Source: Kangiella profundi
Lineage (GTDB): Bacteria > Pseudomonadota > Gammaproteobacteria > Enterobacterales > Kangiellaceae
DNA: 64,000 bases
Direction of reading: 5' to 3'
Assembly: GCF_002838765.1 (NCBI RefSeq)
Contig: NZ_CP025120.1
Location: 62,001-126,000, forward strand
Below are positions 21,171 to 30,033 of the stretch, piece after piece. How positions within the stretch are numbered: position 1 is the first letter of the stretch; each line of letters opens with the position of its first letter. Below the pieces are notes generated by a model that worked only from the letters and a program-made list of their open reading frames with translations, searched no databases and was not told the origin of the DNA. Made by a program: the position numbers and the translations under genes.

Positions 21171-21195
21171 CAGAGTCAGTCTTAGACTGGCTCTG
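21171..21195 (+). terminator. Hairpin after the PH-domain pair
   Basis: CAGAGTCAGTC and GACTGGCTCTG pair over 11 bp with a single T-G mismatch/wobble and a 3-nt loop, 32 nt after the stop. No clear T-run follows, so it may be a weak or Rho-assisted terminator or an mRNA 3'-end stabiliser. Confidence 0.5.
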
Positions 21196-21339
21196 AGTTC
21201 CATTGAAAGCATCTATCGGCGGTATATTTTTCATACCGTAATAGAGTAAATTTCAGGCGTAGATGTTAGAATGGCGTCAATTTTATCAGTTTCAAACTGC
21301 CTGCCATAAGCGGGTATCCAATATTCAGAAGGTTATTTC

Positions 21340-22536
21340 ATGAATCAAGAATTTCTCAAGCATATTCAGCAAAACATTGACGAAGTTAAGGAAGCCGGTC
21401 TCTATAAGAAAGAAAGGGTCATCGACTCACAACAGGCCGCCGATATTCATGTCACAACAGGTGAGAGTGTTCTCAATTTTTGCGCCAATAACTATCTTGG
21501 TTTGGCTAACAGTCCTGAGCTGATTAAGGCTGGTCAGGAAGCGCTGGACCATTATGGTTACGGCATGGCTTCCGTACGCTTTATCTGTGGTACGCAAGAT
21601 GTGCATAAAGAACTGGAAAAGCGTATAAGCGATTTTCTAGGTATGGAAGATACGATTCTTTATTCTTCCTGTTTTGATGCCAATGGTGGTTTGTTTGAAA
21701 CCTTATTGGATCCGGAAGATGCGGTCATTTCTGATGCATTGAATCATGCTTCGATTATCGACGGTGTTCGTTTATGTAAAGCAAAGCGTTACCGCTATGC
21801 CAATAACGACATGGCCGATCTTGAAAAGCAATTGCAACAGGCAGATGCCGATGGCGCACGCTATAAGCTGATTGTAACTGATGGGGTATTCTCAATGGAC
21901 GGCATCATTGCCGACCTTAAGTCAGTCTGTGACTTGGCCGATAAATACAATGCGTTAGTTATGGTTGATGATTCACATGCGGTGGGCTTTATTGGTGAGA
22001 AAGGTAAAGGCTCACATGAGTTCTGTGATGTGATGGGTCGCGTGGACATTATTACTGGTACTTTAGGTAAAGCACTTGGTGGCGCATCCGGTGGTTACAC
22101 CGCAGCCAGCAAAGAAGTCGTTGAATGGTTACGTCAGCGTTCACGTCCGTATTTATTCTCAAATACTTTGGCGCCAGTGATTGCCGCCGCCAGTCTGAAA
22201 GTTCTGGATATGCTGGAAAATGGCGATGAGTTACGCAAGAAACTGCGTCGTAACAGTGAATACTTCCGCGAAAAAATGACCGCTTTAGGTTTTGAATTGG
22301 TGCCAGGCGAACATCCTATTATCCCAGTGATGCTTGGTGATGCCGCATTAGCCAGCAAGTTTGCTGACATGATGTTGCAAGAAGGCATCTATGTTATCGG
22401 TTTCTCTTTCCCGGTTGTACCAAAAGGGCAGGCCCGTATTCGTACGCAAATGTCAGCCGCCCACGATATCGCACATATTGATCGCGCCATTGCCGCTTTT
22501 GAAAAAGTGGGTAAAGAGCTTGGCGTAATTAGCTAA
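21340..22536 (+). CDS. kbl: 2-amino-3-ketobutyrate CoA ligase (glycine C-acetyltransferase)
   Basis: A 398-residue PLP enzyme of the alpha-oxoamine synthase family that splits 2-amino-3-ketobutyrate with CoA into glycine and acetyl-Co[33 protein letters not shown] and the PLP-lysine motif GTLGKALGG are all present, and length equals that of E. coli Kbl (398). It stands 20 nt before tdh, the usual threonine-degradation operon. Confidence 0.96.
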   Translation: MNQEFLKHIQQNIDEVKEAGLYKKERVIDSQQAADIHVTTGESVLNFCANNYLGLANSPELIKAGQEALDHYGYGMASVRFICGTQDVHKELEKRISDFLGMEDTILYSSCFDANGGLFETLLDPEDAVISDALNHASIIDGVRLCKAKRYRYANNDMADLEKQLQQADADGARYKLIVTDGVFSMDGIIADLKSVCDLADKYNALVMVDDSHAVGFIGEKGKGSHEFCDVMGRVDIITGTLGKALGGASGGYTAASKEVVEWLRQRSRPYLFSNTLAPVIAAASLKVLDMLENGDELRKKLRRNSEYFREKMTALGFELVPGEHPIIPVMLGDAALASKFADMMLQEGIYVIGFSFPVVPKGQARIRTQMSAAHDIAHIDRAIAAFEKVGKELGVIS

Positions 22537-22556
22537 TTTTGCTTGGGGTAGATTGA

Positions 22557-23582
22557 ATGAAAACATTAAGCAAAGCCAAATCTGAAAAAGGTATTTGGAT
22601 GGTCGATCAGCCCAGACCTGAGTTGGGCCATAACGACGTATTAATCAAGATTAAGAAAACCGCAATCTGCGGTACCGACATGCACATTTATCACTGGGAT
22701 GAGTGGGCACAGAATACCATTCCGGTGCCGATGACGGTTGGCCACGAATACGTGGGTGTGATCGAAGAAGTGGGCCAGGAAGTTAAGGGTTTTAACGTTG
22801 GCGATCGCGTGTCTGGCGAAGGCCATATCACCTGTGGCGTCTGCCGTAACTGTCGCGCAGGGCGACGTCACCTATGTCGAAACACAGTGGGCGTCGGTGT
22901 TAATCGTCCGGGAGCTTTTGGTGAGTATCTGGTTATTCCCGCAGAAAATGCCTACAAGATTCCAGATGACATTTCGGATGAAGTGGCATCCATTCTCGAT
23001 CCACTTGGTAACGCAGCGCACACAGCATTATCATTTGATCTGGTCGGGGAAGATGTACTAATTACTGGCGCAGGCCCAATCGGCATTATGGCGGCAGCAA
23101 TTGCTCGCCACGCTGGTGCACGTCATGTGGTGATTACCGATATCAATGACTACCGCCTGGACTTGGCAAAGCAGATGGGCGCAACCCGTACCGTTAATGT
23201 TAGCCAGGAAAAGCTCGAAGATGTCATGAAAGAAATCGGCATGAAAGAAGGTTTTGATGTGGGTATGGAAATGTCAGGCGTGCCGTCAGCTTTCCGCTCA
23301 ATGCTACAAACCATTAATCATGGCGGCAAGATTGCCATGCTGGGTATTCCGTCAAGTGATCTGGCGATTGACTGGAATCAGGTCATTTTCAAAGGCCTCA
23401 TCATCAAAGGCATTTATGGCCGTGAAATGTATGAGACTTGGTATAAGATGATCGCTATGTTGCAGTCTGGTCTGGATGTCTCTCCTATCATTACTCATCG
23501 CTTTAACATTGACGACTTTGAAACAGGCTTCGAAACCATGGCCAGTGGTCAGTCAGGCAAAGTGGTTTTGAGTTGGGATTAG
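22557..23582 (+). CDS. tdh: L-threonine 3-dehydrogenase
   Basis: A 341-residue zinc-dependent medium-chain dehydrogenase that oxidises L-threonine to 2-amino-3-ketobutyrate for Kbl. Catalytic zinc site [15 protein letters not shown] and VGHEYVG, structural zinc cluster [18 protein letters not shown], and the NAD-binding [12 protein letters not shown] are intact. Same length as E. coli Tdh (341). It forms an operon with kbl. Confidence 0.97.
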   Translation: MKTLSKAKSEKGIWMVDQPRPELGHNDVLIKIKKTAICGTDMHIYHWDEWAQNTIPVPMTVGHEYVGVIEEVGQEVKGFNVGDRVSGEGHITCGVCRNCRAGRRHLCRNTVGVGVNRPGAFGEYLVIPAENAYKIPDDISDEVASILDPLGNAAHTALSFDLVGEDVLITGAGPIGIMAAAIARHAGARHVVITDINDYRLDLAKQMGATRTVNVSQEKLEDVMKEIGMKEGFDVGMEMSGVPSAFRSMLQTINHGGKIAMLGIPSSDLAIDWNQVIFKGLIIKGIYGREMYETWYKMIAMLQSGLDVSPIITHRFNIDDFETGFETMASGQSGKVVLSWD

Positions 23583-23649
23583 ATTAGTATAGTTTTATTT
23601 TGTGATAATGTAGATATGGAATAGTGCGTAGGAAAACTCTGACCAATGT

Positions 23650-23877
23650 TTTCGCTACTCAGCGAGTTACTTTTCTTGCGTGGCCAAGAAAAGTAACCAA
23701 AAGAAGGCCACCCCGATATTGAGGCCATTCTGCGAATGACTGCCTTCGTAGCTCTCAAGCCACTTAACGCACCATAAAATACAGGCCTTCCTTGGCCTGA
23801 ATTTTACTATCAAAATCATCCAAGATTTTGATTGCTATGACTTGAGATCTCCTCAGCTCAATATAAAGGGGATCTAA
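23650..23877 (+). repeat. Structured dispersed repeat, copy 2 (tdh-elaA gap)
   Basis: Occupies most of the 339-nt gap. Hairpins on the plus strand: TCGCT/AGCGA with loop ACTC (23652-23665); immediately after it GTTACTTTTCTTG/CAAGAAAAGTAAC with a 6-nt loop (23666-23697); CATTC/GAATG near 23726-23738; CAGGCC/GGCCTG (23782-23799); ATCAAAATC/GATTTTGAT (23809-23832). It ends with CTCAGCTCAAT and a GGGGATCT tail. It is close in sequence to copy 1 and more divergent from copy 3. Confidence 0.9.
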
Positions 23878-23921
23878 GATGTGCTTACTGATGATGGCCG
23901 AGTAAACTTACAAAAATTGAG

Positions 23922-24392
23922 GTGACTTTGGGTATAAGTATTCGCTGGCGAAGTTGGAACGGTTTATCCAAGAAGGAGTTGTATGACCTGATACAGCTTC
24001 GCCTTGCTGTTTTTTGTGTGGAACAGAATTGTCCCTATCAGGATCTTGATGGTCTGGATAAACTTGCTATGCACTTACTGGCTTACGATGATGGAAAGCT
24101 GGTGGGCTATTTGCGGTTATTTGAATCACTGGAGCAGTATCATGGGCTGGCTTCAATTGGGCGGGTGTGTACTGAAAGTGCTTATCGAGGCAAAGGTCTG
24201 GCGCGAGATATGATGCAACTGGCGTTGAGTTACAGTGATCAGAACTTTGCTAAAAACATCAAAATTAGTGCGCAGCACTATCTCGAAGATTTCTACTCCA
24301 GTTTGGATTTTGTCACGGTAACGGAACCCTATCTCGAAGATGGTATCCCACATATAGGCATGATAAGACAATACGAGGATAACGATGTTTAA
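23922..24392 (+). CDS. elaA: GNAT N-acetyltransferase, ElaA-like
   Basis: A 156-residue GNAT-fold protein. LRLAVFCVEQNCPYQDLDGLDK is the ElaA hallmark (core VEQNCPYQDLDG), and the acetyl-CoA loop is seen as GRVCTESAYRGKGLARDM. The substrate of ElaA proteins is unknown. The start is a GTG at 23922 or a TTG at 23928; GAGG just upstream suits the latter slightly better, and no ATG is near. The 3' end overlaps glpG by 8 nt. Confidence 0.9.
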   Translation: MTLGISIRWRSWNGLSKKELYDLIQLRLAVFCVEQNCPYQDLDGLDKLAMHLLAYDDGKLVGYLRLFESLEQYHGLASIGRVCTESAYRGKGLARDMMQLALSYSDQNFAKNIKISAQHYLEDFYSSLDFVTVTEPYLEDGIPHIGMIRQYEDNDV

Positions 24393-24984
24393 AGATTTTC
24401 TGGCTCAAGCCGGCTGGATGACCAAAACCCTAGTTGGTATCTCTATTCTGGTCAGTATTTTGACTATGTCTGGGACTAATGAATACACCTACTGGTTTGC
24501 CTTTAACTGGAATCTTATTTTACAAGGCGAAGTTCACCGACTGATTACTCCAATCTTTTTGCATTTTATGATCGGTGCTTTCCCAATTCATTTATTGTTT
24601 AACATGATGTGGTTATGGGATCAGGGTGGCTCAATTGAAAAAGCACGAAGTGCCTGGTATTTACTGGTAATAGTGCTCATTACAGGTGTCGCCTCTAATG
24701 TGGGTGAGTATTTCTCATCAGTTTATTTTGGCTCAGGAAGGTCTTATCTGTTTGGCGGAATGTCCGGTGTTGTATATGGCCTGTTAGGCTTTAACTTTAT
24801 ACGCCGTCGTTTCGATCCTTTCTTCCCTGTGCATGTCCATCCGGGTCTGATGCAGTTTATGTTGCTGTGGCTGGTACTTGGCTTCACTGGATTATTGGGT
24901 AACATCGCCAATGCTGCACACTTAGTCGGACTATTGAGTGGCGGCCTGTTAGGTTACATCACGGCAAAAACGCGAGCATTTTAG
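24385..24984 (+). CDS. glpG: Rhomboid intramembrane serine protease
   Basis: A 199-residue membrane protease with six predicted membrane segments. The catalytic dyad is S127 in GGMSGVVYG and H179 in ANAAHLVG, and the oxyanion-side HLLFNMMWLW motif is present. The N-terminal cytoplasmic domain of E. coli GlpG (276 residues) is missing, so this is the minimal rhomboid core. It is followed 2 nt later by glpE, the pairing also known from E. coli glpEGR, although glpR is absent. Confidence 0.93.
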   Translation: MFKDFLAQAGWMTKTLVGISILVSILTMSGTNEYTYWFAFNWNLILQGEVHRLITPIFLHFMIGAFPIHLLFNMMWLWDQGGSIEKARSAWYLLVIVLITGVASNVGEYFSSVYFGSGRSYLFGGMSGVVYGLLGFNFIRRRFDPFFPVHVHPGLMQFMLLWLVLGFTGLLGNIANAAHLVGLLSGGLLGYITAKTRAF

Positions 24985-24986
24985 CG

Positions 24987-25301
24987 ATGAATATGTTTAA
25001 AAGAATCAGCATTGAGCAGACCATACAACTGATGCAGAACAAGGAAGTTCTGCTAGCAGATATTCGCGACCCGCAGTCATTTGCCGCGGGACATATGCCT
25101 AAGTCAAAGAATATCAATAACCAGAATGCCGCAGAGTTTATTCAGGAATCTGACAAAGAAAAACCACTAGTTGTGGTTTGCTATCATGGTAACAGCAGTC
25201 AACCTGCGGCCCAATATTTTGCCGCTAATGGCTTTAAGGAAGTCTACAGCATGGATGGCGGTTTTGAGTTGTGGAAACTGAATAATCCGGTAGAGAAATA
25301 A
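24987..25301 (+). CDS. glpE: Thiosulfate sulfurtransferase GlpE (rhodanese)
   Basis: A 104-residue single-domain rhodanese. The active site VCYHGNSSQPAA has its cysteine at C65, the same position and nearly the same loop as E. coli GlpE. LLADIRDPQSFAAGHMP marks the first half. It transfers sulfane sulfur from thiosulfate to thiophilic acceptors in the cytoplasm. It is the second rhodanese of the window and is cotranscribed with glpG. Confidence 0.95.
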   Translation: MNMFKRISIEQTIQLMQNKEVLLADIRDPQSFAAGHMPKSKNINNQNAAEFIQESDKEKPLVVVCYHGNSSQPAAQYFAANGFKEVYSMDGGFELWKLNNPVEK

Positions 25302-25331
25302 TTCTCTATTAACCACAGATTCCTAACTGCA

Positions 25332-25565
25332 TTATGCAGAAAAGCTCTCGATAGGATCCGGTGGCAACTCGTCCGTTAATATCTCTCTAGCTCGAATATA
25401 ATTTTCTTCATCAACCATCAGCGGTACTTCACCAATAGTGAAAGAGTAGGTACTAAGGGAGTGCTCATGCAAGATTGTGGCCTGGATGCCATGAGATTCA
25501 AGAAGGCCACGGGCGATATGTGCCTGCATGGTGTTGGGATAAGTTTCGACAACCACTAATGACAT
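25332..25565 (-). CDS. DUF2007 domain protein
   Basis: A 77-residue soluble protein with the DUF2007 pattern: VETYPNTMQAHIARGLLESHGI, then a hydrophobic strand and PLMVDEENYIRAREIL. Such proteins have a ferredoxin-like fold and are annotated as putative signal-transducing proteins without proven role. It has a clear AGGAGG ribosome site. It faces glpE tail to tail. Confidence 0.85.
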   Translation of the reverse strand: MSLVVVETYPNTMQAHIARGLLESHGIQATILHEHSLSTYSFTIGEVPLMVDEENYIRAREILTDELPPDPIESFSA

Positions 25566-25626
25566 AAAAACCTCCTTGCATATGAATTATTAAGCCACGA
25601 ACAAAGAAGGATTGCAATTGGGGTTG

Positions 25627-25706
25627 TAGGGACAAGTCATGACTTGTCCGTACCAAAAGGTTGACTCAAAAAAGTAAGTAGGGCGGACACATAGGTCCGC
25701 CCCTAC
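25627..25706. repeat. Pair of palindromic GTAGGG-type repeats
   Basis: Two hairpin modules stand side by side in the gap after ahpF. The first contains the perfect 20-bp palindrome GGACAAGTCATGACTTGTCC (25630-25649). The second has GGGCGGAC/GTCCGCCC with a 6-nt loop (25681-25702). Both are bordered by GTAGGG on the left and a TACC on the right. Similar short palindromes are common in many bacterial genomes. They may also end ahpF transcription. Confidence 0.75.
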
Positions 25707-25719
25707 CAAGAGTGGTGTT

Positions 25720-27330
25720 TTATGCCGCTTCTGATTGGCTAGACTGATGATCCTGATACATCTTTTCAAGGCGTGATGAGTTAGCCAACAGGTATTCAAA
25801 AGATGCCAGTGAGGCTTTGGATCCTTCGCCCATCGCCACTACGATTTGTTTATAAGGTACAGTAGTTACGTCTCCACAGGCAAAGATACCCGGCTGTGAT
25901 GTTTCGCATTTTTCGTTGATCACTACCTCACCGAAGCGGCTCAACTCTACTAGGTCACCCAGGAACTTACTGTTCGGCACCAGTCCAATCTGCACAAACA
26001 CACCGTCTAACTTTTGTGTATGCAAGGCTTCGGTCGCTCTGTCCTGATACTCGATAGCAGACACTTTACCATTTTCTGAATGAATCTCTTTCGTCGCTAC
26101 ATTGCGCAGAATGGTGATGTTGTCACGAGCTTCTGCCTGATCGACCAGGACCTTGTCGGCTTTCAGTTCGGGCATGAATTCGAAGACAGTGACTGACTTC
26201 ACGATGCCTGCCAAATCAAGTGCCGCTTCGATGCCTGAGTTACCACCGCCAATGACGGCAACATCTTTGCCTTTAAAGAAAGGGCCGTCACAGTGAGGGC
26301 AGTAGGCAACTCCATTACCGATGTTTTCTTTTTCACCGGGGATGCCTAGCTCACGCCATTTAGCACCAGTAGCGATAATTAGCGTTTTACTGTCAATCAC
26401 TTCTCCTGACGAAAGAGTCACGCTTTTGATATCACCTTGTTCGATATCGGTAACACGTAGATGCTCTTTAACAGTAACGTCGTAATCATTCAGGTGCTGT
26501 TGTAAAGCACCCGATAATTCAGGGCCTGTCGTTTTTGGCACAGAAATCAGATTTTCGATACCCATGGTGTCTTTGACCTGACCACCGATGCGATCAGCAA
26601 TCAGGGTAACCTTAAGGCCTTTGCGCGCGCTGTAAATCGCGGCACCAACACCTGCAGGGCCTCCACCAATCACAACGACGTCCTGCAAAGGCATTTGCTC
26701 GTCAGAATTAGCCTGGGCAATGCTCGGATCTTTTTCCAGCAACTTATCAATCAGTTCCGCGGCAGTCACTTTACCGTTAGCGAACAGCTCACCGTTCATG
26801 TAGACACTTGGGACACCTTGAATGTCGCGTTCTTTGATCATGTCCTGGAACAAGCCACCATCAATCATTTCTGTCTTAATGTTTGGATTCAGTAGCGCAA
26901 ACTGATTTAACGCCTGAACCACATCAGGACAGTTATGGCAGCTGAGGCTGATGAAAACCTCAAAATTCATTTCCTGTTGTACTTTGGCCACCATCTTTTT
27001 CAGGGAATCATCCAACTTGACCGGACTTCCGGCTGCCTGTAATACAGCAAGCACCAGAGAGTTAAACTCATGGCCAGATGGGATGCCTGAGAATCGGATG
27101 CCTGTGTCGTTTCCGTCTACCTCAAGAATGAAGCTGATCGGACTGCGAACCTGACCTGACAGGTCACGTTCTTCTAATTGCAGTTTGTCGCTGACGCTGA
27201 CAAAGCTGGTTAGGAATTCTTTAAGTTCATTACGTTTTGAATGCTCACCGGTTTGCAAAACGAAAGTCACCGTCTTTTGCATCTTGGCGGTATAGCCCTT
27301 TAAGGCTTCTAAAATTTGATTATTCAACAT
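25720..27330 (-). CDS. ahpF: Alkyl hydroperoxide reductase subunit F
   Basis: A 536-residue flavoprotein disulfide reductase that recycles AhpC with NADH. The N-terminal tandem thioredoxin-like domain carries CHNC (in [10 protein letters not shown]), followed by an FAD-binding [10 protein letters not shown], the redox pair CPHC in [11 protein letters not shown], an NADH-binding [10 protein letters not shown] and a C-terminal [13 protein letters not shown]. Length is close to E. coli AhpF (521). The gene lies behind ahpC in the same direction with a gap of about 137 nt, and divergent oxyR is the expected regulator. Confidence 0.96.
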   Translation of the reverse strand: MLNNQILEALKGYTAKMQKTVTFVLQTGEHSKRNELKEFLTSFVSVSDKLQLEERDLSGQVRSPISFILEVDGNDTGIRFSGIPSGHEFNSLVLAVLQAAGSPVKLDDSLKKMVAKVQQEMNFEVFISLSCHNCPDVVQALNQFALLNPNIKTEMIDGGLFQDMIKERDIQGVPSVYMNGELFANGKVTAAELIDKLLEKDPSIAQANSDEQMPLQDVVVIGGGPAGVGAAIYSARKGLKVTLIADRIGGQVKDTMGIENLISVPKTTGPELSGALQQHLNDYDVTVKEHLRVTDIEQGDIKSVTLSSGEVIDSKTLIIATGAKWRELGIPGEKENIGNGVAYCPHCDGPFFKGKDVAVIGGGNSGIEAALDLAGIVKSVTVFEFMPELKADKVLVDQAEARDNITILRNVATKEIHSENGKVSAIEYQDRATEALHTQKLDGVFVQIGLVPNSKFLGDLVELSRFGEVVINEKCETSQPGIFACGDVTTVPYKQIVVAMGEGSKASLASFEYLLANSSRLEKMYQDHQSSQSEAA

Positions 27331-27467
27331 GGGGTATTCACCTTTGTCTTGCGTTGATTGTTTATTTCTCAGCCACTGAAAAAGCGGACGAAGAAATGCT
27401 CAAGCTCCGGAGAGCTGGTTGGCCGAAGCCAGCCAATTCTTAAGAGTACGACTGCAAACAGTCGGTC

Positions 27468-28031
27468 TTAGATTTTGCCTACCAGGTCTAATGAAGGAGC
27501 AAGTGTTTCTTCACCTTCTTTCCAGGCTGCTGGGCAAACCTGACCAGGGTTATTGCGTACATACTGAGCAGCTTTGATTTTACGTACTAGCTCTTCAGCA
27601 TCACGTCCAACACCTTCAGCAGTGATTTCCATGACTTGGATAACGCCGTCAGGATCAACAACGAATGTACCGCGGTCGGCAAGGCCTTGGCCTTCACGCA
27701 TAACGTCAAAGTTACGAGTGATTTCACCTGTTGGGTCACCGATCATTCCGTATTTGATTTTGCCAATAGTGTCTGAAGTTTCATGCCATGCTTTGTGAGT
27801 GAAGTGTGTGTCAGTAGATACTGAGAATACTTCTACGCCACGGCTTTGCAGTTCTTCGTAATGATCAGCCAGGTCGCCTAGCTCGGTAGGACATACGAAT
27901 GTGAAGTCAGCTGGGTAGAAGAAAAATACTGCCCATTTGCCTTCGATATCTTTGTTAGAAACTTCAACAAACTCACCATTTTTAAAAGCAGTTGCTTTGA
28001 ATGGTTTAATTTCAGTGTTAATAAGTGCCAT
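27468..28031 (-). CDS. ahpC: Alkyl hydroperoxide reductase subunit C (2-Cys peroxiredoxin)
   Basis: A 187-residue typical 2-Cys peroxiredoxin. The peroxidatic cysteine is in [11 protein letters not shown] and the resolving cysteine in [12 protein letters not shown], both in AhpC context, and the length equals that of E. coli AhpC (187). It reduces H2O2 and organic peroxides in the cytoplasm and is itself reduced by AhpF. A strong AGGAG ribosome site precedes the ATG. It is divergent from oxyR across a 144-nt AT-rich gap that must hold both promoters. Confidence 0.97.
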   Translation of the reverse strand: MALINTEIKPFKATAFKNGEFVEVSNKDIEGKWAVFFFYPADFTFVCPTELGDLADHYEELQSRGVEVFSVSTDTHFTHKAWHETSDTIGKIKYGMIGDPTGEITRNFDVMREGQGLADRGTFVVDPDGVIQVMEITAEGVGRDAEELVRKIKAAQYVRNNPGQVCPAAWKEGEETLAPSLDLVGKI

Positions 28032-28175
28032 AGTTAGGATCTCCTAATAGTATTAATAAGTAGGTATTTAATTGACTTCGGGGACTACTTTAGAGGTTGC
28101 AGATAAATTAGTAAATTTGATTAATTTGATATTTATGTTCTAAAATATTGAACATCAAGGCTAATAGATATCATT

Positions 28176-29078
28176 ATGATTTCCTTCAAACAGCTAACCT
28201 ATGCACTGGCAGCAGCGGAAACACTTCATTTCAAGAAAGCTGCCGATAAATGCCATGTCAGTCAGTCGGCATTAAGTACGGCGCTCAGCCAGCTGGAAGA
28301 GCAACTGGGCGTTCAGATCTTTGAACGAGATAATAAAAAGGTGCTGGTAACGCCCATAGGGCAAGAAGTATTAGCAAGGGCAGCAGAGATTGTGGCGCAG
28401 GTGAACTCTTTACAGAACCTGTCCTCCAGCCTTAAAGAGCCATTGAGTTTTCCACTGTCCGTTGGAGTCATCCCAACCATAGCACCCTATCTGTTACCCA
28501 AAATGTTTCCGACCCTGAATAAGCGTTTCCCCAATGCAGAGTTGCGTATTGTAGAAGAGCAGTCGCACGTTCTAGTGGAAAAGGTCAGAAAAGGGGAGCT
28601 TGATACCGCAATTCTTGCTTTACCTTATGAATGTGAAGGCTTACTGACCCTGGAGTTCTGGCAGGAGGATTTTTTCTGGGTAACCCTTAAAGGCGACAGA
28701 TACAGTCAGCAGAAAGAAATCACCAGTGATGAAATGATGCACAGCAACCTAATGTTGTTGAAAGAAGGCCATTGTCTTAAAGACCATATTCTGGATGCCT
28801 GCAAATTAAGTGAAGAAGAAACCGAGCATGGCTTCGGGGCAACCAGCTTGAATACCCTGATTCAAATGGTACTGGGCAAGCTGGGAACCACTTTGATTCC
28901 TGAAATGGCATTGGAGCAGCTGATTTCACAGAATAAGGAATTAACAGCGGTCCATCTGAAAGAACCCGGCCCGCATAGACGCATTGCCTTTATTATTCGC
29001 CCTAATTTCACCCGACTATCGAGCGTGGAAGCGTTAAAGGACGTGTGCAAAGATGCTCTGGCCGGCAAGAGGGGTTAG
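28176..29078 (+). CDS. oxyR: Peroxide-sensing LysR regulator OxyR
   Basis: A 300-residue LysR-type regulator with an N-terminal helix-turn-helix (about 1-60: HFKKAADKCHVSQSALS). The redox pair is C200 and C209 in GHCLKDHILDAC, matching C199/C208 of E. coli OxyR, so it should form the disulfide on exposure to H2O2 and activate ahpC, ahpF and probably katG. It is divergent from ahpC, the usual arrangement for autoregulation and target control from one intergenic region. I could not pick out a confident OxyR box by eye. Confidence 0.94.
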   Translation: MISFKQLTYALAAAETLHFKKAADKCHVSQSALSTALSQLEEQLGVQIFERDNKKVLVTPIGQEVLARAAEIVAQVNSLQNLSSSLKEPLSFPLSVGVIPTIAPYLLPKMFPTLNKRFPNAELRIVEEQSHVLVEKVRKGELDTAILALPYECEGLLTLEFWQEDFFWVTLKGDRYSQQKEITSDEMMHSNLMLLKEGHCLKDHILDACKLSEEETEHGFGATSLNTLIQMVLGKLGTTLIPEMALEQLISQNKELTAVHLKEPGPHRRIAFIIRPNFTRLSSVEALKDVCKDALAGKRG

Positions 29079-29140
29079 GCCTTGGGTAATGTGATTAAGA
29101 TCCAGTACAATGACTCTACTTTAGTTTAGTCTGATAATTA

Positions 29141-29695
29141 ATGAATTTTAATAACTGGCAAAATGCAGATGATGCTGCAATAAAAGAGCTCCCTTTTTAT
29201 ATTGCAGAATGGCTGGCGGAATTTGGTTCCTTAACTGAAAAGTTATCGCGCTATGTGGAGCAGGTGAAACTTGATGTGTTGCATGAAGGAATCGGCATCT
29301 TAACCGCAGACGAAGCTAGTGCATTGCAATCTAAAGAAGCAAGTTGCCAGGTAAGGGAAGTCGTGCTCTTTGGTCCTGATAAACCCTGGATATTTGCACG
29401 AACCTGCATGCCTTTTACCAGCAAACACTTAATTGAAAGACTCGGCAATAAGCCATTGGGTAGCATATTGTTTTCTGACGAGGAGTTAAGACGGCAGTTT
29501 TTGCAGGTGTGCCAGCTGGAAGAATCCAATCCGCTATATCAAAGTGCTAGCAGTTATTTAGAAAAAGAAAACATGTTAGTAAATGGAGAGCAACCAACAT
29601 TGTGGGCAAGACGTTCACTTTGGAAGAAAAAAGATAGCAATGATGGGATGTTGGTGTGTGAGGTTTTTTTGCCGGATGCGCCTTTGTATCGATAG
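29141..29695 (+). CDS. ubiC: Chorismate lyase UbiC
   Basis: A 184-residue soluble enzyme that converts chorismate to 4-hydroxybenzoate and pyruvate, the first step of ubiquinone synthesis. REVVLFGPDKPWIFARTCMP holds the conserved core (WIFARTCMP), and the C-terminal LWARRSLWKKK contains the expected Arg. It is slightly longer than E. coli UbiC (165). ubiA follows in the same direction, but 338 nt away because a structured repeat fills the gap. Confidence 0.92.
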   Translation: MNFNNWQNADDAAIKELPFYIAEWLAEFGSLTEKLSRYVEQVKLDVLHEGIGILTADEASALQSKEASCQVREVVLFGPDKPWIFARTCMPFTSKHLIERLGNKPLGSILFSDEELRRQFLQVCQLEESNPLYQSASSYLEKENMLVNGEQPTLWARRSLWKKKDSNDGMLVCEVFLPDAPLYR

Positions 29696-29744
29696 CATTG
29701 TGTGTGTTGTTTTAATTAGTGTTTCGATCAAAGGTTGAGATAAT

Positions 29745-29973
29745 TTTCGCCCCTCGGCGACCTTCTTTTTCTTGTGTGCGCAAGAAAAAGAAGGCAAAAA
29801 GAAGCGCACCCGTGAATTGAGATCATTCTTCGAATGATTACCTTCGAAACGGTTTGTTCATAACGTACCGCGAAATACGTTCCATCCCTGGCCCGAATTT
29901 CGCTATTTGAATCGTCCTGATTCAAATTACTATGACCAAACAGTTCCTCAGCTCAATTCAAATGGGACTTTCC
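29745..29973 (+). repeat. Structured dispersed repeat, copy 3 (between ubiC and ubiA)
   Basis: Fills most of the ubiC-ubiA gap. Hairpins: TCGCC/GGCGA with loop CCTC (29747-29760); CCTTCTTTTTCTTG/CAAGAAAAAGAAGG with a 6-nt loop (29761-29794), a perfect 14-bp stem; ATCATTC/GAATGAT with loop TTC (29822-29838); ATTTGAATC/GATTCAAAT with loop GTCCT (29905-29927). Stem sequences differ from copies 1 and 2 on both arms at once. The segment CGTTCCATCCCTGGCCCGAAT is shared with copy 1, showing the copies have mixed similarity. The remaining bases up to ubiA hold nothing else recognised. Confidence 0.9.
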
Positions 29974-30033
29974 CGAGGCAAGATGGTTAGTTGAATACAA
30001 AAATTTTATAGGTTAATGCACTTATAAAAGGGG

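Noticed and set aside
22798-23061. 87-codon frame inside tdh in another reading frame
   Set aside because: It lies fully inside the well-conserved tdh gene and has no family match.
28032-28175. OxyR box in the ahpC-oxyR gap
   Set aside because: ATAG-like pieces such as TAATAGATATC are present, but the four-element spacing could not be matched with confidence by eye.
29728-29925. Open frames on the minus strand over repeat copy 3
   Set aside because: The frame consists of the repeat itself, with no ribosome site and no family resemblance; pairing, not codons, is conserved between copies.
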